The position numbers and the translations under genes were made by a program. This document shows positions 1 through 10,000 of a stretch of DNA of 26,544 nt, one piece after another. Origin of the DNA: JBPCPM01 sp050999155. GTDB taxonomy: Bacteria > Actinomycetota > Thermoleophilia > Solirubrobacterales > 70-9. Location: contig JBPCPM010000055.1 in NCBI GenBank assembly GCA_050999155.1, positions 1 through 26,544 of the forward strand. The letters are read 5' to 3'. Under the pieces are notes generated by a model. It saw only the letters and a program-made list of their open reading frames with translations, did not search any database and was not told the origin of the DNA. Each line of letters begins with the position of its first letter. Within the stretch, counting starts at the first letter, position 1.

Positions 1-1
1 C

Positions 2-1408
2 GGCCAGTGGCGCGACGGCGCGGGCGGGGAGACCCTCCCCGTCGAGGACCCCTCGACCGGCGAGACGCTGGTCGAGATCGCCGACGCGACGCCCGACGAC
101 GCGAAGGCGGCGCTGGGTGCCGCGGCCGGCGCGCCGGCAGCCTTCGCGGCCCTGGCTCCCCGCGAGCGTGGGGAGATCCTGCGCCGCGCCTACGAGGTCA
201 TCAACGAGCGCGTGGACGACCTGGCGCTGCTGATGACCCTGGAGATGGGCAAGACCATCACCGAGTCCAAGCAGGAGACCACCTACGCGGCGGACTTCTT
301 TCACTGGTTCGCCGGCGAGGCCACCCGGATCGAGGGCGGTTACAAGGTGGCCGAGAAGGCGCCGGCCCAGCGCGTGCTGGTCATGCGCCAGCCCGTCGGG
401 CCGTGCGTGTTCATCACGCCGTGGAACTTTCCGATGGCCATGGGCACGCGCAAGATCGGCCCGGCCGTCGCCGCCGGTTGCACAATGGTCATGAAGCCGG
501 CAAAGCAGACGCCGCTGTCCATGCTCGCCCTGGCCGCGATCCTCGAGGAGTGCGGGCTGCCCCCCGGCGTGCTCAACGTGGTCACGGCCAGCTCCAGCGG
601 CTCGATCATGGAGCCGCTGATCACCGATCCGCGCACGCGCAAGCTCTCCTTCACCGGCTCGACCGAGGTGGGGCGCTCGCTGATCGAGCAGTCCGCGCAG
701 CAGGTGCTCAGGGTCTCCATGGAGCTGGGCGGCAACGCGCCGTTCGTGGTCTTCGAGGACGCCGACCTCGACGCCGCGGTGGAGGGCGCGATGATCGCCA
801 AGATGCGCAACGTCGGCGAGGCGTGCACGGCGGCCAACCGCTTCCACGTCCACTCGTCGATCGCCTCGGAGTTCGCCGACCGCCTCGCCGAAAAGATCGG
901 GGCGATGACGGTCGGCCGAGGCACCGAGGACGGGGTGGAGGTCGGCCCGCTGATCGACTCGAGCCAGCGAGACGACGTCGCCGAGCTCGTCGATGACGCG
1001 ACCGAGAAGGGCGCGACGACGTTGCTCGGCGGTGGCAAGCGCGACGGGGAGGGCTTCTTCTACGAGCCCACGGTGCTCTCCGACATCCCCACCGACGCCC
1101 GGCTGCGCAAGGAGGAGATCTTCGGGCCCGTCGCGCCGGTGATCGGCTTCGACTCCGAGCAGGAGGCGATCGGCGCGGCCAACGACACGGAGTTCGGGCT
1201 GGTCGCCTACGTGTTCACCCGGGACCTCTCGCGCGGGCTGCGGGTCTGCGAGGCCCTGGAGACGGGGATGGTCGGTCTCAACCAGGGGATGGTCTCCAAC
1301 CCCGCGGCCCCGTTCGGTGGCGTCAAGCATTCGGGCTTCGGTCGCGAGGGCGGCTACGAAGGCATCGACGAGTACCTCGAGACCAAGTACGTGGCGATCA
1401 ACCTCTGA
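2..1408 (+). CDS. gabD: NAD(P)-dependent succinate-semialdehyde-type aldehyde dehydrogenase, 5' end missing
   Basis: The enzyme oxidises an aldehyde, most likely succinate semialdehyde, to the carboxylic acid with NAD(P)+ in the cytoplasm. The frame is open from the first bases of the window, so the true start lies upstream; 468 residues are visible against about 455-490 for the family. Visible family motifs, numbered from the window edge, are TPWNFP (cofactor site), MKPAKQTP, FTGSTEVG, the general base Glu241 in MELGGNAP and the catalytic Cys275 in GEACTAANR. EEIFGPV and PFGGVKHSG follow near the C-terminus. The short form of the Cys motif and the C-terminal GFGREGGYEGIDEYLETKY resemble GabD-type dehydrogenases more than betaine-aldehyde types. 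Family assignment is firm; the substrate is inferred. The next gene starts 5 nt after the stop. Confidence 0.9.
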   Translation, partial: GQWRDGAGGETLPVEDPSTGETLVEIADATPDDAKAALGAAAGAPAAFAALAPRERGEILRRAYEVINERVDDLALLMTLEMGKTITESKQETTYAADFFHWFAGEATRIEGGYKVAEKAPAQRVLVMRQPVGPCVFITPWNFPMAMGTRKIGPAVAAGCTMVMKPAKQTPLSMLALAAILEECGLPPGVLNVVTASSSGSIMEPLITDPRTRKLSFTGSTEVGRSLIEQSAQQVLRVSMELGGNAPFVVFEDADLDAAVEGAMIAKMRNVGEACTAANRFHVHSSIASEFADRLAEKIGAMTVGRGTEDGVEVGPLIDSSQRDDVAELVDDATEKGATTLLGGGKRDGEGFFYEPTVLSDIPTDARLRKEEIFGPVAPVIGFDSEQEAIGAANDTEFGLVAYVFTRDLSRGLRVCEALETGMVGLNQGMVSNPAAPFGGVKHSGFGREGGYEGIDEYLETKYVAINL

Positions 1409-1413
1409 ACGCC

Positions 1414-2376
1414 GTGGCAGCGTTGTTGATCGCCACGGGGCAGGAGCTGTGCCGCTGCGAACGCGACGGCGACGGCGGCTGGACGACCGACCGTGTCCTG
1501 GAGGACTCCGGCGCCCAGTGCGTGGCCCGCGATCCGCTCAAGCCCGATCGCGTGCTGGTCGGGACCCGGGGTGACGGCGCCCACCTGAGCGTCGACGGTG
1601 GCGTCAGCTTCGAGCGCGTGGCGATCGGCGAGGACGACGTCTTTGCCGTGGCCATCTCCCAGGCCGACGGGCGGATGTACGTCGGCACCGAGCCTAGCCG
1701 CCTGTTTCGCTCCGACGACGGACATTCGTGGGAGGAGCTTGAAGCGCTGCAGCAGATTCCGTCACGGCCGCAGTGGAGCTTTCCGCCGCGTCCGTGGACA
1801 TCGCACGTGCGATGGATCGCCCCGCACCCGAAGGAGGCAGATCGCATCCTCGTCGGTATCGAGCTGGGTGGCGTGATGCTCACCACCGACGGGGGCCGTT
1901 CCTTCTCCGACCATCGCGAGGGCGCTGTCGCCGACGTCCACGCGCTTGCCTGGCATCCGTCGGGCGAGGTCGCCTACGAGGCGGCCGGCGGCGGGGCGGC
2001 ATGGAGCGCGGACCTTGGCGAGACCTGGGCCCGGCTGCCGCGCGGGTTGCACCACGACTACGTATGGGCCCTGGCCTGCGACCCCGCCGAGCCCAGCCAG
2101 TGGTTCGTCTCGGCCACCGACGGGCCGCGCTCGGCCCACGGGGACGGGGAGGCCGGGGCGTCGGTCTACCGCTGGAGCGGCGAGGGTCCGTGGGAGGAGA
2201 TGGCGACGGCCATCCCGGCCATGCCCTACGCCCTGGCGGTTGCCGGCGGCGCGGTCTGGGCGGGTCTGGCGGACGGGCGGGTCCTGCGCTCCGAGGACGT
2301 CGGCGAGAGCTGGCAGGACACGGGCATCCGGGCGCCGGGGCTCGTGGCGTTCGCCGTGGGGGCCCGGCAGGCTTAG
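1414..2376 (+). CDS. Asp-box (BNR/sortilin-like) beta-propeller protein, cytoplasmic
   Basis: This 320-residue protein has five Asp-box motifs (S/T-x-D-x-G-x-S/T-W/F) at residues 59-66, 100-106, 157-164, 198-205 and 293-300. Each sits at the end of a repeat that begins with a hydrophobic strand such as RVLVGT, MYVGTE or ILVGIE. That is the pattern of sortilin/BNR beta-propellers, also seen in photosystem assembly factor Ycf48 and sialidases. There is no signal peptide or membrane segment and no recognisable sialidase active-site set, so enzymatic activity is not indicated; a binding or scaffold role is possible. The GTG start lies 5 nt after the aldehyde dehydrogenase stop, suggesting co-transcription. 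The last codons overlap the end of the opposing ligase gene by 4 nt. The fold is reasonably certain, the function unknown. Confidence 0.8.
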   Translation: MAALLIATGQELCRCERDGDGGWTTDRVLEDSGAQCVARDPLKPDRVLVGTRGDGAHLSVDGGVSFERVAIGEDDVFAVAISQADGRMYVGTEPSRLFRSDDGHSWEELEALQQIPSRPQWSFPPRPWTSHVRWIAPHPKEADRILVGIELGGVMLTTDGGRSFSDHREGAVADVHALAWHPSGEVAYEAAGGGAAWSADLGETWARLPRGLHHDYVWALACDPAEPSQWFVSATDGPRSAHGDGEAGASVYRWSGEGPWEEMATAIPAMPYALAVAGGAVWAGLADGRVLRSEDVGESWQDTGIRAPGLVAFAVGARQA

Positions 2377-4775
2377 CCGGACGGGCCCTCGGCCCCCTGT
2401 GAGCCCGTCGTCGGCAACGACTGTCCCCCGGCCAGGACCGGCGCGAACAGGTCGCCGTGGTCGGCCACCCGCTCGAGCACCGCGCCCGCCTCGAACACCG
2501 GCGGCTCGCCGCCGGACCGCGCTTCCTCGACCTCGTCCCACAGCAGCGGGGTGGAAACGATGGGGCGCTCGCGGGCTCGCAGGGAGTAGACGCAGATCGT
2601 GGTCTTGCGGGCGTCGTTCTGCGACCAGTCGACAAGGACCCGGCCCTCGCGCAGGCTCTTGGTCATGCGCGACACCACGAGGGTGGGCTCGGCGCGTTCG
2701 AGCGTCTCGGCCACGGCACGGGCGAACGCCTTGACCTGGGCCGCCTCGTCGGAACCCGAGAGCCCGACCACCACCTGCATGCCCTTGCCGCCCGAGGTCT
2801 TCGCCACGGCCTGAAGACCGAGCCCGCCGAGCATCCCCCGGATCAGGACGGCGACCTCGGCGCACTCGCGCAGGCCCGCGGGCGGGCCGGGGTCGAGGTC
2901 GAAGATCAGGGCCCGGGGGTGGCGGGGCGCCGCGACGGTCCCCTGAGGCACGTGCAGCTCGAGGCTGGCGAGGTTCGCGACCCAGATCAGGGTGGGGAGG
3001 TCCTCGACGAGGCAGTAGTCGATCCGTGACGCCCCGCGGCCCTGCGCGGCGGTGGCCACCCAGTCCGGGCGGTGCGACGGGCACTGCTTCTCGTAGAAGT
3101 GCTCGCCGTCGACACCGTCCGGGTAGCGCTTGAGCGTCAGTGGCCGCCCGTGCAGGTGGGGCAGCAGCACCGGCGCGATCCGTGCGTAGTAGTCGATGAC
3201 CTGGGCCTTGGTGGTCCCCGCCTCGGGGTAGAGGACCTTGCCGAGGTTCGAGACCTTGAGCTCCCGGTCCCCTACCTGGACGACGTCGCCACCGGTGGCC
3301 GGGAGCGCCGGCCCGAGGCCCGGGCGCGCGGGTGGCACGGCATCGGGCCCGGCTGTCACATCGTCGCGCAGGCCCTTGTAGACCGGGTGGCGGAGCAACC
3401 CGTCGGCGGTCCACTCGCGAAACTCGACGTCGGCGACGAGCTCCGGCCGGGCGAACCGGGCCCGGTCGCGCAGCGAGCGGTCGTCGGGCAGGGAGGTGAA
3501 CGGGCTCGAGTCGGTTGACAGGTCCGCCAGCCGGTCGGCCAGCAGCGCCAGCGCCCGTTCGGAGAGTCCGCTGCCGACCCGGCCGGCGAAGCGCAGGCCG
3601 CCGTCGGGGTCGCGTGTGCCCACCAGCAGGGCGCCGATCGACTCGGCGCGCCGGCCCTCCCCCGGGACCCAGCCGCCGACGACCAGCTCCTCGCGGTTGG
3701 TGTTCTTGATCTTGGTCCACGCGCGGCTGCGCTGGCCGGGCCGATACCGGCCGTCGAGTCGCTTGGCGATCACCCCCTCGAGGCCTGCCTCCGCGCTGGC
3801 CGCCAGCAGCTGCCGGCCGTCCCCGACGTGGTGGTCGGGGACCCGGAAGGATGGCCCCTGGAGCCCGAGGGTCCCGAGGATGTCGCGGCGCGCCGAGTAC
3901 GGCTCGTCGAGCAGGGAGCGGCCGTCGAGGTAGAGCAGGTCGAAGATCACGTAGCTCACCGGGACCTCGCCGGCGAGCCGGCGGATCGACGATTCGCGGT
4001 CGACGTGCATCCGGCGCTGCAGCGCTTCGAACCGGGGGCGGCCCTCGTCGTCGAACGCGACGATCTCGCCGTCGAGGACGAGCTCACGCGCCCCGGTGAC
4101 CGGAAGCAGGGTCCGTAGCTCGGGGTACCGGTGGGTGAGGTCGTTGAGGTTGCGGCTCTCGAGCCGCAACCGCCCGGGCGTGAGGTAGGCGAGCGCTCGG
4201 ACCCCGTCCCACTTGATCTCGTACGCCCAGCCTTGCTCGTTGGCGGGCAGTCGCCCCGAGCCCGCAAGCATCGGCGCCACGGCGCTGGGCATGGGCGAGC
4301 GGTCAGGGGCGGGAGGGTCCATCCGGTGCACGAGCCAGTCCCGCTCTTCGGGACCGGTGGGAAACAGGCCATAGCGGCCCTGGATCGACTGCCCGGCCAG
4401 CGTGACCTCGACCTTCTCCTCGTCGATGCGGTGTGGCTCGTAGGTGCCGGACTCGACGATGCGCATCGTGCCGGCGCCGTAGCTGCCGGCGGGGATCTCG
4501 CCCTCGAAGTCGAGGTACTCGACCGGATGGTCCTCGGTGTGGACGGCCTTGCGCCGCTCCCCGGGCTCGAGCGGGAGAAACCGCGGGAGGGCGAAGGACA
4601 CGGCGACGCCCTCGTGCTCGAGGCGCAGGTCCCAGTGCAGGTGGGACGCGTGATGCTCCTGGAGGACGAACCGGGGCTCGGAACCGGTGGGAGGAGGTAC
4701 CTGGTCGGCGCCCCGGGGCTCGGAGGTTGTCGAAAACTCGCGCTTGGCTCGGTAGGGCCGGAGCGGGTCGGGCAT
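2373..4775 (-). CDS. ligD: Multifunctional non-homologous end-joining DNA ligase LigD (PE-LIG-POL)
   Basis: LigD heals and seals DNA double-strand breaks together with Ku. All three catalytic modules are present in 800 residues. The phosphoesterase module (about 30-155) has HHASHLHWDLR; His41, His47, Asp49, Arg51 and His83 are one position off the known Pseudomonas LigD metal-site residues. The ATP-dependent ligase (about 165-470) has the adenylated Lys188 in KWDG, ESRNLND, LDGEIVAF, EGVIAKR and the motif V lysines in WTKIKN. The primase-polymerase (about 505-775) has Asp626/Asp628 in FDLDP, SGGKG and Asp716 in LVDWSQN. The order PE-LIG-POL matches Pseudomonas rather than mycobacteria (POL-PE-LIG). 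No Ku gene is adjacent. The ATG is preceded on the minus strand by a TACAGT box at a distance that would give an almost leaderless mRNA. Confidence 0.96.
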   Translation of the reverse strand: MPDPLRPYRAKREFSTTSEPRGADQVPPPTGSEPRFVLQEHHASHLHWDLRLEHEGVAVSFALPRFLPLEPGERRKAVHTEDHPVEYLDFEGEIPAGSYGAGTMRIVESGTYEPHRIDEEKVEVTLAGQSIQGRYGLFPTGPEERDWLVHRMDPPAPDRSPMPSAVAPMLAGSGRLPANEQGWAYEIKWDGVRALAYLTPGRLRLESRNLNDLTHRYPELRTLLPVTGARELVLDGEIVAFDDEGRPRFEALQRRMHVDRESSIRRLAGEVPVSYVIFDLLYLDGRSLLDEPYSARRDILGTLGLQGPSFRVPDHHVGDGRQLLAASAEAGLEGVIAKRLDGRYRPGQRSRAWTKIKNTNREELVVGGWVPGEGRRAESIGALLVGTRDPDGGLRFAGRVGSGLSERALALLADRLADLSTDSSPFTSLPDDRSLRDRARFARPELVADVEFREWTADGLLRHPVYKGLRDDVTAGPDAVPPARPGLGPALPATGGDVVQVGDRELKVSNLGKVLYPEAGTTKAQVIDYYARIAPVLLPHLHGRPLTLKRYPDGVDGEHFYEKQCPSHRPDWVATAAQGRGASRIDYCLVEDLPTLIWVANLASLELHVPQGTVAAPRHPRALIFDLDPGPPAGLRECAEVAVLIRGMLGGLGLQAVAKTSGGKGMQVVVGLSGSDEAAQVKAFARAVAETLERAEPTLVVSRMTKSLREGRVLVDWSQNDARKTTICVYSLRARERPIVSTPLLWDEVEEARSGGEPPVFEAGAVLERVADHGDLFAPVLAGGQSLPTTGSQGAEGPSG

Positions 4776-4948
4776 GCCGGGACACTGTACGATGGCCGAT
4801 CAATGATGGCCTGGAGTGACCTGGGCGCCGGACGTCCGGGCCCGCCGATACCGTTGTCTCTCACGCTGGTGGTCTAGACGGAAGTTCGGTGCCGGCGGCC
4901 AAGACCGAGACCGGCAACAGCCGCATCGACGCGACGGTGGGAGGACCC
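4776..4948. promoter_or_regulatory. Divergent promoter region between ligD and the coiled-coil cluster
   Basis: This gene-free stretch separates the divergent starts of ligD and the first coiled-coil gene. For ligD, a minus-strand TACAGT at 4784-4789 would start RNA within one or two bases of the ATG; no good -35 is visible. For the plus-strand gene, TTGTCT (4854-4859) and TAGACG (4875-4880) with a short 15-nt spacer form a weak candidate. Both assignments are by eye. Confidence 0.35.
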
Positions 4949-6994
4949 GTGGACGAAGTCAAGGCAATCGAGGACCAGGTACCGGAGCCCGAGAGCCCAG
5001 ACCAGCAGCGCCCCGGGTCCGAGGGTGCGGCCGAGGTGGCCTCTCCGACCGACTCCGCCTCCTACGACGAGGTGCGTGCCCGGGTCCGCGCCGAGGCCGA
5101 GATGCGTATGCGGACCGAGATGGAGCGGATCCGCAGCCAGGCGGCATCGCGGATGCCCCGCCGGCCGAACGGGGACGCCACCCAAGATCAGCACTCCGCG
5201 AAGCCCAAGGCTCCGAACGGCGACGGATCGACCTCCGAGCGCCCGGCGGGGCCGGAGAAGGCAACGCCCTTCGGGTCGCCAGCCGCCGCGCGGCCGGCTG
5301 CTGCGCCCGGGCCCGCCGCCCCGCCGGACCGCGCGCTCGGAGCGGCCGAGCGCGAACTGGCCACCTACCTCGAGCGCGTCCGCGCCCAGGCGGAGCGCCA
5401 GATCGAGGACCGCGTCGAGGAGATCCGCGAGAACGTCTGGAGCGACGCCAAGGCCGAGGCCGACCAGTGGCAGGAGCGCGAGATCAACCGTCTGCGCGAG
5501 CGCGCCCTCGAACAGGGCCGGCGCGAAGCCGAGCGTGAGCGGCGCGCTTTCGAGACCAAGCTCAAGCAGGAGAGCGAGCGTCGCGGCGCCGAGGAGACCG
5601 AGCGCATCCAGCGAGAGGCCGACGCCCGGACCGACGAGCGCATCGCCGCCGCCCAGGCCGATGCCAAGGTGTCGGCCGACCGTCACGCGCAGCAGACAAT
5701 CCGCGAGCAGGTCGAGGAGCGCTCGGCCGCCGCCCGCGAGGAGATCGAACAGGAGCTCCGCGACCACCTCCGGGATGAGCTCGACATAAGGCGGCGCCGC
5801 CTGACGGCGGAGATCCAGGCCGAGCGGGCCACGCACGCCGAGGCGGCCGCTGCTCGTGAGGAGGCGCTCGACGAGCGCGACAACGAGGTCGCCCGGCGCG
5901 AGGAAGATCTGGCCGGCCGTGAGCGTGAGCTCGGAAAGGCCCTCGAGCGCAAGCTCGCCCGGCGCGAGCAGGAGATCACCGAGCAGGTCAGCCGCGACGT
6001 CGCCGAGCGCGAGCGCGAGCTCGGTCGCTCGGAGGCCGAACTGGCCCGCCGCGGTGGTCAGCTGGAAGAGCAGGCACGGACGCTCGCCGCTCGCGAACAG
6101 GAGCACGAAGCCGACATGGCCGCCCAGCGGGAGCAGCTGGCGGCGAAGATCGACGAGGGCGTCGCCGAACGAGAGCGGACGCTGCGCGCCGACATGGCCT
6201 CCGAGCGCCAGGCGCGTGAGGCCGAACTGCGCGAAAAGCTCGAGCAGGTCGCGGCGCAAGAGCGCACGCAGGCCGTCGCCGAGGCAATCGAGAGCGCCGA
6301 GAAGGATGCGCGGGAAGCGCGCGCCGGCCTGCAGAACACGTTCGAGTCCGAGCGCGAGCAGCTGCGCGCGGAGCTCGCATCCGCAAACGCCGCAGAGGTA
6401 GAGCAGGTCCGCGAGCAGACGGCCGCCGAAGCGCAGGCGAACCTCGAGGCCCGGGTCGAGCAGGAGTACCAGCAGGCCCGTGCGACAGCCGAGGCAGACG
6501 CGGCCCAGGCTTCAGACGCTCGGATCGAGTCGGAGCGCGAAAGGTTCGACCGCGAGCTCGAGCAGGCCAAGGCGGAGGGCGAGGCTCGCGCCCAGCGCGA
6601 GATCGATGCCGTACGCACGTCCGCCGAGCGCTGGATCAACGAGGAGAGCGCACGGCTGACGGAGGCGCTCGACCGCCAGCTCCGCACCCAGACCGACGCG
6701 TTGCGCAACGAGATCGAGGCCCGGGCCCGGGCCGAGGCCGACCGGCGCGTCCGGGAGGCGACCGAGCAGGCACGGGCCGAAGCCGAGGAGCAGGTCGGCT
6801 CCGAGGTCCAGCGCGCCTGGCGTGAGGCCGAGGAGCGCGCATCGACGATGCTCGATTCGCTCGAAGCCGAGCTCGCCAGCGAGCGCGAGGCCCGGATCCG
6901 CGCCGTCGACGCGGGCCGCCGCCTGATGGACGCGCGCCAGACCACGCATGAGGACGCGGGATCGCCGCCGCCAGCGGCCGCAAGCGCCGGCTGA
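4949..6994 (+). CDS. Long Ala/Glu/Arg-rich coiled-coil protein (cluster protein 1)
   Basis: I chose the GTG at 4949 because GGGAGG at 4939-4944 precedes it with ideal spacing; an in-frame GTG at 4889 would add 20 residues but has no clear ribosome site. The 681-residue product begins with a short acidic, Pro-rich segment. An RVRAEAE-type charged helix follows, then a Pro/Ala linker, and from about residue 128 to 665 an almost uninterrupted coiled coil rich in Glu, Arg, Ala and Gln. The C-terminus carries ARIRAVDAGRRLMDAR (about 648-663), nearly repeated in the next protein (SRLRALEAARRLIDAR). There is no signal peptide, membrane helix or enzyme motif. Such proteins act as scaffolds or filaments (compare FilP, Scy, DivIVA, SMC-like proteins), but similarity to any of these may be only compositional. 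It leads a four-gene run on the plus strand. Function unknown. Confidence 0.8.
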   Translation: MDEVKAIEDQVPEPESPDQQRPGSEGAAEVASPTDSASYDEVRARVRAEAEMRMRTEMERIRSQAASRMPRRPNGDATQDQHSAKPKAPNGDGSTSERPAGPEKATPFGSPAAARPAAAPGPAAPPDRALGAAERELATYLERVRAQAERQIEDRVEEIRENVWSDAKAEADQWQEREINRLRERALEQGRREAERERRAFETKLKQESERRGAEETERIQREADARTDERIAAAQADAKVSADRHAQQTIREQVEERSAAAREEIEQELRDHLRDELDIRRRRLTAEIQAERATHAEAAAAREEALDERDNEVARREEDLAGRERELGKALERKLARREQEITEQVSRDVAERERELGRSEAELARRGGQLEEQARTLAAREQEHEADMAAQREQLAAKIDEGVAERERTLRADMASERQAREAELREKLEQVAAQERTQAVAEAIESAEKDAREARAGLQNTFESEREQLRAELASANAAEVEQVREQTAAEAQANLEARVEQEYQQARATAEADAAQASDARIESERERFDRELEQAKAEGEARAQREIDAVRTSAERWINEESARLTEALDRQLRTQTDALRNEIEARARAEADRRVREATEQARAEAEEQVGSEVQRAWREAEERASTMLDSLEAELASEREARIRAVDAGRRLMDARQTTHEDAGSPPPAAASAG

Positions 6995-7000
6995 CGAACC

Positions 7001-7040
7001 GCTGATCACCCTCATCCGGCTGATCGCCCCCATCTATACT
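7001..7040 (+). promoter_or_regulatory. Tandem 18-bp imperfect repeat followed by a TATACT -10 box
   Basis: In the 99-nt gap between the two long coiled-coil genes, an 18-nt unit starting GCTGATC occurs twice in tandem (7001-7018 and 7019-7036), with about 14 of 18 positions the same. Its second copy runs into TATACT (7035-7040), a good -10 match, 54 nt before the next start codon. No convincing -35 box is present. This is compatible with an internal promoter that depends on an activator bound to the repeats. Confidence 0.4.
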
Positions 7041-7093
7041 CGCGACCGGGGACGCTGGAGACCTGCACCCAACAAGCTCCCCGACGGGTTCAC

Positions 7094-10000
7094 GTGCCAG
7101 GGATGATCGAGAAAGTCTTTGGGCGGGGCGCACGCTCGGCCCGGAACACCAGTCGGCCTCAGGCCGAGCTGCCCGCGCACGCCCAGAGCCCCCGTGAACG
7201 CGCGGTCATCAAGCGCGAGATCGCCCAGCTCCGCTCCCGCGCGGAGGAGCTGCGCAAGGAGGTCGGCCGGCTGACCGTGCAGATGGTCGACGACGACCAG
7301 ATCGACCGCGACCGTATCGCCGCGCACTCCGACGAGATCGCCTCGCTCGACAGCCGTGCCGAAGAGCTGTCTGCCCGCTTGGAGGGCAGCGCGCCCCAGC
7401 CGGAGGCCGGGACCGCCGACCCGGGCGCCTCCGAGACCGCCGAGACCGCCGAGGCCACGGCGCCCGTCGCGGACGCGGCCGGGCGAGACGCGCCTGACCC
7501 TTCGGCGGACCCCGCGGATCCCGAGGCCGAGAGCCCTCCGGCAGAACCCGAGGCCGAGACGGACTCGTCAGAAGGCGACTCGGAGGCCTTCAAGGAGCAA
7601 GCCGAGCGGTTGCGCACCGAGGCCGAGCAGCGGGCCGAGGCAGCCGAGCAGGCTCAACGTGAGCTCGAAGCCGCCGAGAAGGAAGCTGCCGAGGCGTTCG
7701 CCGAGCCCCAGGACGACGGTGAAGCCGACGCTGACCGCGAGGCGGAGGCCGCGTCGGCGCCCGACCCGCAGCCCGCGGAGGCGGCGGCTTCCGCCGGGCC
7801 GGGCGATCAGGCCACCCACGACGCTCTGCTGGAGGAGAACCGGCGCCTGCGCCGCGAGGCCGACGACCGGATCCGCCGCGCGGAGGCGCGGGCCCGGCGC
7901 GAGACGGAGTCGAGGATCCGCGCCGAGGTCGAGGAACGTCTCAAGGAGCAGGTCGGGCGGATCCGCCGCCACGCGGAGGGCCGCGCCAAGCTCGACGCCG
8001 AGACGGCTCGCCTCGAGGCCGCGGCGGCGCGGGCCGAATCCGAGGCGTTGCTCCGAGCAGGCACCGAGGATCGTCTGCGGGAACAGGCCTCGGCGATCCG
8101 CGCCGAGGTGGACGAGCGTGTTCGCCGCGCAGCCGAGAACGCCCGCGAGGAGGCGCTGCGCGACAACGCCTCGGATCGCACGCACGACTGGGCGGGCGAG
8201 CGCGATCGCCTCGAGCGCGAGCACGAAGTCGATCTGCGGCGGCGCTCCGAACAAGTCCGTCGGGAGGCCGAGGAGCGAATTCGCGCCGAGCTCGAGGCCG
8301 AGCATCGCCGCGAGCGTGAGCGCCTTCAGCGCGATGCTGAAGCGGCCGCGCGCCGGGTCCGGGACGAGTCCGGGACCGCGTCGAAGGCCGAGATCCAGGC
8401 GGCGCTCGACCAACAGGCGGCGAAGCTGGCCGAGCAGGCGCGCAGCAAGGCCGAGCATGAGGCGGGTCGCGCGGCCCGGGAGGCCGAGATCCGCGTCCGC
8501 GCCGAGACCGAGGAGCGCATGCGCTCCGAGGTGGAGCAGGTCCGAGCCGAAGTCGAGGAGCGCGCCGAGCTCGACCGCGAGACCATCCGTCTTGAGCGCG
8601 AGGCAATGGAGGCGGAGATCGATCGCCGCGTGGCCTCCGAGAAGGAGCGTTTGCGTGAGCGGACCGACGAGCTCGGCGAGGCTCGCGATGAGGCCTCCGC
8701 GGCCCACGAGGCCCTTGAGGAGGCTCGTGAGCACCTCGAGGCCGCCCGCACCGACAACCAGGCCGCGCGCAAGCGCTCCGACGAGCTCCAACAGCAGTTG
8801 GAGGCAACCGCCGCCGAGGCCCAGGCCCACGCCGAGCAGCTGATGGCCGGGCACGCGGCCCGCCTCGAGGAGCGCGAGCAGGAGCTCACGAGCGAGTACG
8901 AGTCCGCGGTGGCCGACTCCGCGGCGACCCGCGAAGAACTGCGTGTCGAGCTCGAACGCGAGCACCAGGGCGCGCTCGCCCAGCTCCGCGAGGCCCACGA
9001 GGCCGAGCTGGAGCGGCAGGCCTCCGAGCGTGAGCAGGAGATCGAGGAAGCCGCCGAGAGCGCTCGCAGCGACGCCCGGGGAGAAGCCGCCGAGGAGGCC
9101 CAGCGCCGGCTGGACGACCTCACCGAGACCCTGCGCAGCGAAGCCGACGACGCTCGCGCCGAGGCCCTCGAGCAAGGCCGCCAAGAGGCCGAGCGCCGGC
9201 TGGCCGAGCAGGCCGACCGCCTGCGCGTCGAGTTCGAGCAGTCCCTGGAGCGAAGCGTGGAGGCGGCCCGGTCCGAGGCGGCCGATCAGGCGCGAGCCGA
9301 CGCCGTCGAGCGGTTGGGATCCGAGCTTGAGCGTGCCCGCCTCCAGGCGGAGGAATCCGAGCGGGTCGCCGTGAGCGAGGCGGTGGAGACGGTCCGCGAG
9401 GAGCTCGGGCGCGATACCGAGCGCAGCCGCGACCGGATCGTCGAGGAGCTCAAGGCCGAAGCGGCCCACGAGCGTGAGATGGTCCTCGAGGAGCAGCGCC
9501 TCGAGGCCGAGCAGCGCCTGGCCGAGCGAGAAGAGGAGCTCCGCGCCGAGCAGGAGCGCCGCGTGGAGGAGATTCGTGACCGGGCGCGCCAGGAGGCCGA
9601 GCGTCAGCTGCAGCCGGCGCTCGAGGAGGCCATCGAGCGTGAGGTCATGCGCGTCGAGCGCGACGCCGAGGCACGATTCGACGCCCAGGCCGAGGAGCTT
9701 CGCAGCGACTTCGACCGCAAGCTCGCCGCCGAGCGCAAGGCCCGCGCCGACGAGGTCCGGCGCGAGCGCAACTCCCGCCTCCGCGCCCTCGAAGCCGCCC
9801 GACGGCTCATCGACGCCCGCAGCTCGATGCGCGAAGCCGAGGGCGCGGGAGAGGAGGAGGCCGCTCAGGCGGCGGCCATCGAGGAGTTCGAGGAAGCCGA
9901 GCAGCTCGTCGACGACGGGTCGGCTGGCACCGGTCCGGAGGGAGACCAGGATGCGGCGGCTCCCTCGACCCCTGAGGAGTCGCCCGAGCCGGCCGAGCCG

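Noticed and set aside
1762..3720. Minus-strand open frame of about 650 codons over the propeller and ligD genes
   Set aside because: It overlaps the in-frame LigD coding sequence on the same strand in another frame; its translation is Arg/Pro/Gly-rich with no domain, a GC-rich shadow.
4874..6259. Minus-strand open frame of about 460 codons opposite the first coiled-coil gene
   Set aside because: Same compositional artefact as above; hydrophobic-looking repeats mirror the Glu/Arg codons of the real gene.
7568..9469. Minus-strand open frame of about 630 codons inside the giant coiled-coil gene
   Set aside because: The Leu/Gly/Ala-rich product is the direct consequence of reading GAG/GCC/CGC-rich coiled-coil codons backwards; no start context or family motif.
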